Assembly (NCBI GenBank): GCA_028703035.1
Contig: JAQVNR010000064.1
Location: 1 to 6,924 of the forward strand
DNA from: Bacilli bacterium
GTDB taxonomy: Bacteria > Bacillota_I > Bacilli_A > RF39 > UBA660
DNA length: 6,924 nucleotides
Reading direction: 5' to 3'
Shown here: positions 1 to 4,671 of the stretch, piece by piece
How positions within the stretch are numbered: position 1 is the stretch's first letter
Layout: every line of letters starts with the position of its first letter
Notes under the pieces: model-generated
The model's input: only the letters and a program-made list of their open reading frames with translations
Database searches by the model: none
Told to the model about the DNA's origin: nothing
Made by a program: the position numbers and the translations under genes

Positions 1-110
1 TGCAAGGCGAAGAACTTTATTTTACTGAGAAAAATTTTTAAAGACCACTTCTCAGCTTTTTGTGTGCCTAATTTGTGTTTGAATTTTTTTTCAATTTTAT
101 CTTGACACAT
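1..110 (-). CDS. Possible partial CDS running off the left edge, unknown function
   Basis: An open minus-strand frame starts with ATG at 110-108 and stays open for 36 codons to the window edge (start MCQDKIEKKFKHKLG). It begins 33 nt after the sortase stop in the same direction, so it could be the next gene of the operon. It is very lysine-rich, has no domain I recognise, and has only a weak ribosome site (AGAG about 11 nt upstream). Against it, the plus strand of the same stretch can be read as the tail of a convergent gene (QGEELYFTEKNF, stop at 39-41) followed by a terminator-like hairpin. The two readings exclude each other and sequence beyond the edge is needed to choose. Confidence 0.3.
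   Translation of the reverse strand, partial: MCQDKIEKKFKHKLGTQKAEKWSLKIFLSKIKFFAL
25..61 (+). terminator. Terminator-like hairpin, plus strand, weak
   Basis: CTGAGAA at 25-31 pairs with TTCTCAG at 49-55 (7 bp, 17-nt loop) and is followed after one base by TTTTT at 57-61. The T-run lies on the plus side, so it would end a rightward gene entering from the left edge. The loop is long and the stem short, so this may be chance. Confidence 0.25.
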
Positions 111-143
111 TATAGTTGGTCTCTTTTACCCTTTTTATTCCTT

Positions 144-812
144 TTAAACTCTTTCACAAATATAAATAGTTTGAGTAGTTTTATCCCCTTTTGTACATGT
201 AATAAGTGTTAATGTAGTTATATCTTTATTTCTTTTAATAACAACATCACCATCTTTTAAATCTGAATAAATATTTTTTATTTTATATTTATATTCAATA
301 CCATTGTAAGTTATAAACACTTCATCTTCAAGTCCTAATTTATATAAATCTTTGAAAAAAGATACTGAACTACTTCCTGAGTGACCAGCGATTATAAAAT
401 TACCTTTATCTATATCAGGATATTTAGATGGTTTAATAATTTCAATATTACGATTAACATTATTATATTTGCTATCAATTTCTGTAAAACCTTTTTTTAA
501 GTTTATTTTCGGAATTGATAAATACCCAACATAATATTTTGAATAATCAATTACAGGAGCTACAGATACTGTTTCTTCTATTACTTCTTCATTTATCACA
601 TCTAAAACATTATCTATTTCTTCTTTCGCTACAACTTCTTCTGGTAAATTGGCAAGTTCTACTATTTGGTCATAATATAGTTCATTCATTTCATCAAATA
701 CTTCAAATTTTTTTTCTTTAAAATAAGTACTTGATACAATACAAAGACCAATAAATATTATTAGAACTCCAAGTGTTACTTTTATTTTTCTTTTAGATAC
801 TAAATTGTCCAT
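144..812 (-). CDS. Membrane-anchored sortase, probably dedicated to the adjacent adhesin
   Basis: This is a cysteine transpeptidase that cleaves the sorting signal of a surface protein and joins it to the cell wall or to another subunit, acting on the outer face of the membrane. The 222-residue protein has a basic N-terminus, one membrane segment (about 10-28), an acidic linker (about 35-90) and a sortase fold from VGYLSIPKI (95-103). The catalytic His is H144 in AGHSG and the catalytic Cys is C206 in TLITC. The Arg normally found about nine residues after the Cys is not there: by my alignment T215 occupies the place, and the only nearby Arg is R221, next to the C-terminus. The start at 812 lies 20 bp inside the end of the adhesin gene, with no clear Shine-Dalgarno, so translation is probably coupled. 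Family membership is secure; the sortase class (B- or D-like) is not. The substrate is inferred from adjacency. Confidence 0.93.
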   Translation of the reverse strand: MDNLVSKRKIKVTLGVLIIFIGLCIVSSTYFKEKKFEVFDEMNELYYDQIVELANLPEEVVAKEEIDNVLDVINEEVIEETVSVAPVIDYSKYYVGYLSIPKINLKKGFTEIDSKYNNVNRNIEIIKPSKYPDIDKGNFIIAGHSGSSSVSFFKDLYKLGLEDEVFITYNGIEYKYKIKNIYSDLKDGDVVIKRNKDITTLTLITCTKGDKTTQTIYICERV

Positions 813-2679
813 TTTTCATTAATAAATAGGCACCACTTGCTAAAGTTAATGTTCCAAAAGTATAAGTTAAGATACTTGTTAAGCCCGTTTTTGGAACAAT
901 AACAGTTTCTTCTTCTAAGACAGGTACATTATAGATGATTATTCCATTTGCTAGTTCATACTCACCGCTACTATTTTTAATCATCAATGTTCCATTTTCT
1001 AATACTCTAAAGTAAATAACTTCATTATTTGAATCGTATCCAGCTGGAACTGATGTTTCTTCAAGTGTATAATCTCCGGCAGTTAAAGCAACATTATAAC
1101 TCTCACCAGTTGTAACCCAAGTAGTGACTATATCTCCCTTTTCATTTTTTATTACTAGCTTTGCGCCAGCTAAATAATCATTAGTACTTTTATCAAGTTT
1201 ACTAACATTTATTGTATCATTAGTTTCATTTATAATACTTATATATTCTACTAATACATATTTACCTTCTTCATTCCTCACCATGACATTACCTAATTCA
1301 TCAACTTTAAATTCAACAATATTAGTAGTTAATTTATAATCAATAGGGGCATATTTTTCAATTAATGTGTACTCTCCTTTAGCTAAAGTTAAATACTTAG
1401 GTGAAGTTGTACTTACCCATGAAGCAACTTCTTTATTATTAGAATCTCTTATAATTAAAGTTGCACCAGCTATTTCATTTTCTCCAGTTATATCAGTTTT
1501 GCTAATTTTAACTGGTTTAACTTCGCTCTTTTTAACATTTACTACCGTATAATTATAGCTTTCATTTGGATTTTTAATATAAATTAGACCTTTAGTTGCG
1601 GTTGTATATCCAGTTGGAGTATTAGTTTCTTCTATTGTATAATAGCCAGTTGGAATATCAATAAATATCTTAGGGCTTGTAGTTGTTTTCCAAGAAGCAT
1701 ATGAATTACTATTTAAACAAGTGGTATTCAAACAGTTACCTTTGTATAGTGTCAGTGTAGCATTTTTTAAAGAGTTACCATCTTGATCAACTTTATAAAT
1801 GGTTAATAAGTTAGTATCCTTAGGAGTAATTTCTTTGGTAATCGAAAATGTTTTTGAGGCACTCAGTGGATGACTCTTAGCATATACTACATCATAAATA
1901 ACTCTTTGATAAGCTGAACCGTAAAAATAATCATATACTGAATATGTGTTATAATTTGCATTTATCTCAACTGAAAAATTAATAGTTTCTCCCTCTTTTA
2001 CTGAATTTGTAGGTACTTTTATTTTAAATGTTCCAGCTTTATTTGTAGAATTAATTGTACTTTCAATAATACTTGAACCAGTTGGCGCTTTAACTAACTT
2101 TAAACTTCCCAAAGAAGTTAAGTTTGTAGACGAAAAACTAATCTTATCAGATACATAGTATTCACCACTTTTTGTGAATTTAATAGCTGCATCATCAAAG
2201 CTCATTTTTCCTTTTACAACTTGGTATTTTTTAGCACCTTCTACTAAATTATAAATTTTACCACACACATCGTGGGTACTTCTATTTTTTGTACAATAAG
2301 TCTTAGTATTAGCAGAAACATTATTATTTCCACCATTTAAAATATCTTTATACCACCAAACTGCCATTTGCATAATATAATAATTTTTGTTAGAATCTCC
2401 TGTTTTAGGTTTATTATTTAAAATATAAGCAAAACCTTTATCTACTTCTGTTCCTAATGTTAATGTTTTATTTCTTGGGAAAAGTAAATTAACAATCTCA
2501 CAATATAAATATTGGCCGTTACTAGTTGTCTTTAACGATGCCTGAACTCCATTAATATAATTAGTAATAGGAGTTAAATTCCCCGCTTTAATAGTACTAG
2601 GCGCAGATGCCTCCGCTTTAACTGTAAATCCAAACAAACATAAAATGCCAGCAATTAACAAGAATATCTTTTTTTTCAT
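793..2679 (-). CDS. Secreted thioester-domain adhesin with three CnaB/SpaA-like domains and a VPKTG sorting signal
   Basis: This is a predicted wall-anchored surface protein of 628 residues. Starting at ATG 2679 gives a typical signal peptide (MKKKIFLLIAGILCL, cleavage near KAEA, residue 24) and a Shine-Dalgarno; an upstream in-frame ATG at 2739 would add 20 non-signal residues and is unlikely. Residues about 45-120 match a TQXA-type thioester domain: YLYC with C60, then MQMAVWW with Q104, the pair that forms an internal Cys-Gln thioester in this family. Three CnaB/SpaA-like domains follow (about 290-385, 390-487, 490-587), each with the Lys/Glu/Asn set for an isopeptide bond: K296/E350/N381, K394/E441/N484 and K494/E540/N584. 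The C-terminus has VPKTG (595-599), a hydrophobic segment (about 600-621) and a short tail with one Lys. Extra cysteines (C129/C139, C316/C321) could form disulfides. The family role, covalent attachment to a host or other surface, is known for thioester adhesins; the target here is unknown. Confidence 0.92.
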   Translation of the reverse strand: MKKKIFLLIAGILCLFGFTVKAEASAPSTIKAGNLTPITNYINGVQASLKTTSNGQYLYCEIVNLLFPRNKTLTLGTEVDKGFAYILNNKPKTGDSNKNYYIMQMAVWWYKDILNGGNNNVSANTKTYCTKNRSTHDVCGKIYNLVEGAKKYQVVKGKMSFDDAAIKFTKSGEYYVSDKISFSSTNLTSLGSLKLVKAPTGSSIIESTINSTNKAGTFKIKVPTNSVKEGETINFSVEINANYNTYSVYDYFYGSAYQRVIYDVVYAKSHPLSASKTFSITKEITPKDTNLLTIYKVDQDGNSLKNATLTLYKGNCLNTTCLNSNSYASWKTTTSPKIFIDIPTGYYTIEETNTPTGYTTATKGLIYIKNPNESYNYTVVNVKKSEVKPVKISKTDITGENEIAGATLIIRDSNNKEVASWVSTTSPKYLTLAKGEYTLIEKYAPIDYKLTTNIVEFKVDELGNVMVRNEEGKYVLVEYISIINETNDTINVSKLDKSTNDYLAGAKLVIKNEKGDIVTTWVTTGESYNVALTAGDYTLEETSVPAGYDSNNEVIYFRVLENGTLMIKNSSGEYELANGIIIYNVPVLEEETVIVPKTGLTSILTYTFGTLTLASGAYLLMKNGQFSI

Positions 2680-2687
2680 AATCAAAA

Positions 2688-2694
2688 CCCTCTC
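2688..2694 (-). promoter_or_regulatory. Ribosome binding site that fixes the adhesin start
   Basis: GAGAGGG on the minus strand lies 8 nt before ATG 2679. It supports that start over the ATG at 2739, since the longer version would place this site inside coding sequence and hide the signal peptide. Confidence 0.65.
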
Positions 2695-2707
2695 TTTTTG
2701 AATTGGC

Positions 2708-2721
2708 TTTATACTATCATA
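2708..2721 (-). promoter_or_regulatory. Possible -10 region for the adhesin-sortase operon
   Basis: Two overlapping -10-like hexamers, TATGAT (2721-2716) and TATAAA (2713-2708), lie 29-42 nt before the adhesin start. No good -35 box lies at normal spacing: TTGCTT at 2739-2734 is 12 or 20 nt away. A promoter is expected here because a terminator-like hairpin precedes it, but the exact boxes are uncertain. Confidence 0.3.
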
Positions 2722-2771
2722 AAACATCAAAAAAAGCAATCTTTTTCAAATCAACTGGTAATTAAAGTTGG

Positions 2772-2819
2772 AAGTTCCCGCTTTCTATAATTCGGGAATT
2801 TAGTCGCAAAAAGACTAAA
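2772..2819. repeat. Two tandem stem-loops in the adhesin upstream region
   Basis: AAGTTCCCG (2772-2780) pairs with CGGGAATTT (2793-2801), 9 bp with one G-U pair in the plus-strand RNA and a 12-nt loop. Next to it TTTAGTC (2799-2805) pairs perfectly with GACTAAA (2813-2819) around a 7-nt loop. The stems share three bases, so they would compete. No T-run follows on either strand, so they are not obvious terminators. They lie upstream of the likely -10 and could be an operator or a structured remnant. Confidence 0.45.
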
Positions 2820-2834
2820 AACGCGTATGTTTTG

Positions 2835-2858
2835 TGATGCAATAATATTTTTGCATCA
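2835..2858. repeat. Perfect 8-bp inverted repeat (TGATGCAA / TTGCATCA)
   Basis: TGATGCAA at 2835-2842 is mirrored by TTGCATCA at 2851-2858 with an AT-only 8-nt spacer. It is symmetric, has no T-run, and sits between the DHHW terminator and the adhesin promoter region, so a regulator-binding site is as likely as an RNA hairpin. A run of TA repeats follows at 2861-2869. Confidence 0.45.
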
Positions 2859-2913
2859 AATATATATATCACATTATAACTAAAAGTAAAGAAAAAGAGA
2901 CTATTACGAAAAC

Positions 2914-2942
2914 TAAAAAAGTCCTGAAAATACGGAACTTTA
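2914..2942 (-). terminator. Probable Rho-independent terminator after the DHHW gene
   Basis: On the minus strand AAAGTTCC (2941-2934) pairs with GGACTTT (2924-2918) with one bulged base and a 9-nt loop, running into a T-tract (2920-2915). It lies about 70 nt after the stop of the DHHW gene. The stem is short and GC-poor, but its position suits the end of the acylation operon and would make the adhesin-sortase pair a separate transcription unit. Confidence 0.5.
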
Positions 2943-2982
2943 GTGTTAAATATTTTTATTTTGCTATTTTCGGGAACTTAGT
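2933..2982 (+). repeat. Two copies of a CGGGAACTTAGT-type motif, further copies at 2772-2804
   Basis: CGGAACTTTAGT at 2933-2944 and CGGGAACTTAGT at 2971-2982 are near-identical direct copies. A third, CGGGAATTTAGT, lies at 2793-2804, and AGTTCCCG at 2773-2780 is a partial inverted copy. All lie in the one 333-bp gap between the two operons. They also form parts of the hairpins described there, so function through the repeat and through pairing cannot be separated by eye. Confidence 0.45.
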
Positions 2983-3012
2983 TTTGAATTCATCTTTTTC
3001 TTTTAGTAAATA

Positions 3013-4179
3013 TTACTTTATTGGTGATAGATTAAAATCTGTAGACATAAACATCGCAGAGTTAGCAATGTATAAAACATTATTTATATTATTATTTTTT
3101 ATATATTGGTTTACATCAAAAATTTTATAATATCTTAAATCAATTACATAAGTCTTATTAAAGTGACTAGCAATTAAGGTATTAACTGCATTAGTATCAG
3201 AAGCACCTAAAATTAATAAGTTATCTTTTTTTGAATTATTAAAATTATATTTAATTTCAGGATAATCATTACCATAAAAGTGGGCATAATGGTTTGTATT
3301 AATATCTCGAGAATAATCATTCTCAAAATAGGATGAATAGTTTCCATAATTTGCCTCAACTTCACCAATATATTCTGTATGTACTGGAAAACTAAATTTA
3401 TATGCCTTAAATTTTTCTGTAAAAGTAAAAAATTGAGCCCTTCTAGCTTTACTTCCAAATGTATCCACATCAAATATGAATAACTCGTTTGGAACTAATA
3501 TTTCTTCTTTTTCGCCAAAAATCATTCTTATTATATCTTTATACCCTTGATAACTTCCTTCATAATTCCAATGGTGGTCTGTCTTGTAAAAATATTTTTT
3601 ATAATCAGTTACTGAATTTATTTTTAAATAGTCACTTTTATATGTATAATATTTCTCACGAATCATATTAAAATATTCTTTGTTTTTATTCAAATTCAAG
3701 AAATCTATTGTTCTATCAGTTGATACCATATATAAATACTTTTTAGAAACATCGATTCCATTATATTGAGCAGCTAAGATATCAATGTATTTCATATTTT
3801 CTTCTATATATTCATCTGTAAGTATTTCATGTAGTAAATATTCTTCATTATCAAAACCGTAAAAACCCTTAGTAACTAAATAATATTGATTCCTACGAGA
3901 AAGACTTGTTATATTATTAAATACTTCATTCTTTAATAATATAACTTTGCTTTTTAAAAGTTCGGACTCTTTATATTGATCAGAAAGAGCTCCTTCGAGT
4001 CTATTCTGAAAATCTCCAGCAAGGAAGGATTCAAAAGAAAAAGAAGGAATTTTTTCCGCAGATCTGTTTTCATTATAAATTACACTCTTTTGGCCAAATA
4101 TTAAGTAGTAATATCCAAATGATAAGATTGCAAATATGGACAACAGAAAAAAATATTTGATAATAATAGTATTTCTCAT
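3013..4179 (-). CDS. DHHW-family / AlgX-like SGNH protein, probable polysaccharide O-acetyltransferase partner
   Basis: The product is probably an extracytoplasmic acetyl-transfer enzyme that works with the MBOAT protein encoded upstream. It has 388 residues: an N-terminal membrane anchor (about 7-28), an NENRSAEKIPSF stretch (36-47) typical of DHHW proteins, the signature D201-H202-H203-W204, and GASD (325-328) with S327 where the SGNH nucleophile is expected. In AlgX the corresponding DxHW Asp/His and a Ser in a GxS motif form the catalytic triad. Here the usual GDS is GAS, so the Asp after the Gly is replaced, but the Ser remains. The start at 4179 is the only good choice because an in-frame TAG lies 9-7 nt upstream; its AAAGGAA site is rather far away (12 nt). 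The gene probably belonged to the MBOAT operon before the 490-bp gap arose. The acetyl role is inferred from the family and the neighbour. Confidence 0.85.
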   Translation of the reverse strand: MRNTIIIKYFFLLSIFAILSFGYYYLIFGQKSVIYNENRSAEKIPSFSFESFLAGDFQNRLEGALSDQYKESELLKSKVILLKNEVFNNITSLSRRNQYYLVTKGFYGFDNEEYLLHEILTDEYIEENMKYIDILAAQYNGIDVSKKYLYMVSTDRTIDFLNLNKNKEYFNMIREKYYTYKSDYLKINSVTDYKKYFYKTDHHWNYEGSYQGYKDIIRMIFGEKEEILVPNELFIFDVDTFGSKARRAQFFTFTEKFKAYKFSFPVHTEYIGEVEANYGNYSSYFENDYSRDINTNHYAHFYGNDYPEIKYNFNNSKKDNLLILGASDTNAVNTLIASHFNKTYVIDLRYYKIFDVNQYIKNNNINNVLYIANSAMFMSTDFNLSPIK

Positions 4180-4193
4180 AAATAACTAACATT

Positions 4194-4214
4194 CCTTTCT
4201 CGTACCTCGAAAGG
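4194..4214 (-). promoter_or_regulatory. Hairpin covering the ribosome binding site of the DHHW gene
   Basis: In the minus-strand RNA CCUUUC (4214-4209) can pair with GAAAGG (4199-4194) across a 9-nt loop. The 3' arm is the only Shine-Dalgarno-like sequence before ATG 4179. Such pairing would hide the site and lower translation unless opened. Six base pairs is a modest stem, so regulation is a hypothesis. Confidence 0.35.
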
Positions 4215-4262
4215 CACAAATTGAGATGAAAAAATATCCCAATTTTTAGTTTTCTTTGATAT

Positions 4263-4279
4263 AATAACAAATTGTTATT
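4263..4279. repeat. Left 17-bp palindrome of the IS remnant
   Basis: AATAACAA-A-TTGTTATT is a perfect 8-bp dyad around one central base. It is the exact reverse complement of the copy at 4531-4547. Confidence 0.8.
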
Positions 4280-4310
4280 GGGCATACTACAGAGCATGCG
4301 GAGGTGAGTG

Positions 4311-4532
4311 GTGTTAGAGCATAGATTCTAAACCCGTATATTTGCTATAGCTAGATTACTATTAGTTTCAATTTATCATATCTTGAAAACTGGTGAAGTT
4401 TTTGATTTAGACAGGTTTAACACATTACTTAACCGTAATTTTAACCCCCATAAAAATATCAAAAATTCTCCAGAAGAGATGATTTCTTATTTAACTTCAT
4501 TAGGTTATGACATTTCTTTGCAGAATACCTAA
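4311..4532 (+). pseudogene. Transposase C-terminal fragment, IS110/IS116-like
   Basis: One frame, multiples of three from 4311 to the stop at 4530-4532. A GTG with GGAGG six bases upstream opens the frame, then a TAA at 4329-4331 interrupts it after six codons. From 4332 the frame is open and protein-like: RIFAIARLLLVSIYHILKTG followed by EVFDLDRFNTLL, and it ends in SLGYDISLQNT. The segment AIAR-LL-V-IYHILKTGEVF matches the C-terminal end of IS110-family (Transposase_20) enzymes as I know them. About 66 codons remain of a protein that is usually near 400 residues, and the DEDD catalytic domain is absent, so it is inactive. The stop codon overlaps the first base pairs of the right palindrome. 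The family call rests on motif memory only. Confidence 0.65.
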
Positions 4533-4547
4533 TAACAATTTGTTATT
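4531..4547. repeat. Right 17-bp palindrome of the IS remnant
   Basis: AATAACAA-T-TTGTTATT differs from the left copy only in the central base, which makes the two copies exact reverse complements, 251 bp apart. It begins at the second base of the transposase stop codon. Confidence 0.8.
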
Positions 4548-4651
4548 TTCAAAGAACAGCCTATTTTAATGTCTTCGTTGACATATTTAATTAAAAAAAA
4601 CTTATATTATTTGAACTCTTTTTGCATGAAATAATTTCAGAGGTTATTTTT

Positions 4652-4664
4652 CAACCTTCCTCCT
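4652..4664 (-). promoter_or_regulatory. Orphan strong ribosome binding site after the MBOAT gene
   Basis: AGGAGGAAGG (4664-4655) on the minus strand lies 7 nt past the MBOAT stop, the best Shine-Dalgarno in the window. The TTG that follows (4654-4652) opens only five codons (LKNNL) before a stop. Nothing intact uses it. It most likely served the gene once next in the operon, perhaps an earlier start of the DHHW gene, before the IS-linked rearrangement. Confidence 0.55.
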
Positions 4665-4671
4665 AATTCTT

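Larger units (their letters stand above)
4251..4558 (+). mobile_element. Internally deleted insertion-sequence remnant (IS110-like) bounded by imperfect inverted repeats
   Basis: This is about 300 bp on the strand opposite to the flanking genes. The ends carry TTCTTTGA (4252-4259) plus a 17-bp palindrome (4263-4279) on the left, and the same two blocks inverted on the right (palindrome 4531-4547, TCAAAGAA 4549-4556). The similarity continues inward with about 7 of 11 bases matching. Between them is a start-like GGAGG/GTG (4300-4313), then a transposase C-terminal reading frame. The structure suggests an IS that lost its middle, like a MITE. Classical IS110 elements lack such terminal inverted repeats, so the family call or the exact ends may be wrong. 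Confidence 0.6.

Noticed and set aside
102..130. Perfect TTGACA at 102-107 on the plus strand, a possible -35 box.
   Set aside because: At normal spacing the bases are TTTACC, not a -10 box, and the strand downstream is antisense to the sortase gene.
515..721. Plus-strand open frame of 68 codons, and others at 1367-1552, 3489-3671 and 4949-5212.
   Set aside because: They are antisense to well-supported genes, have leucine/serine-rich composition typical of reversed codons, and show no ribosome site or family motif.
2680..2739. Longer adhesin start at ATG 2739.
   Set aside because: It puts 20 polar and mixed residues in front of a standard signal peptide and would bury the ribosome site at 2688-2694 within the coding region.
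3213..4297. Minus-strand frames at 3213-3473 and 4073-4297.
   Set aside because: The first lies wholly inside the DHHW gene in another frame. The second overlaps its N-terminus and runs into the mobile remnant; its composition is that of an AT-rich shadow frame.
4298..4335. A tRNA-like string (GGTGTTAGAGCATAGATTCTAA resembles a D arm plus anticodon region).
   Set aside because: No acceptor stem closure and no T-arm GGTTCAA block follow at the right distance; the bases fit better as the start region and early codons of the transposase remnant.
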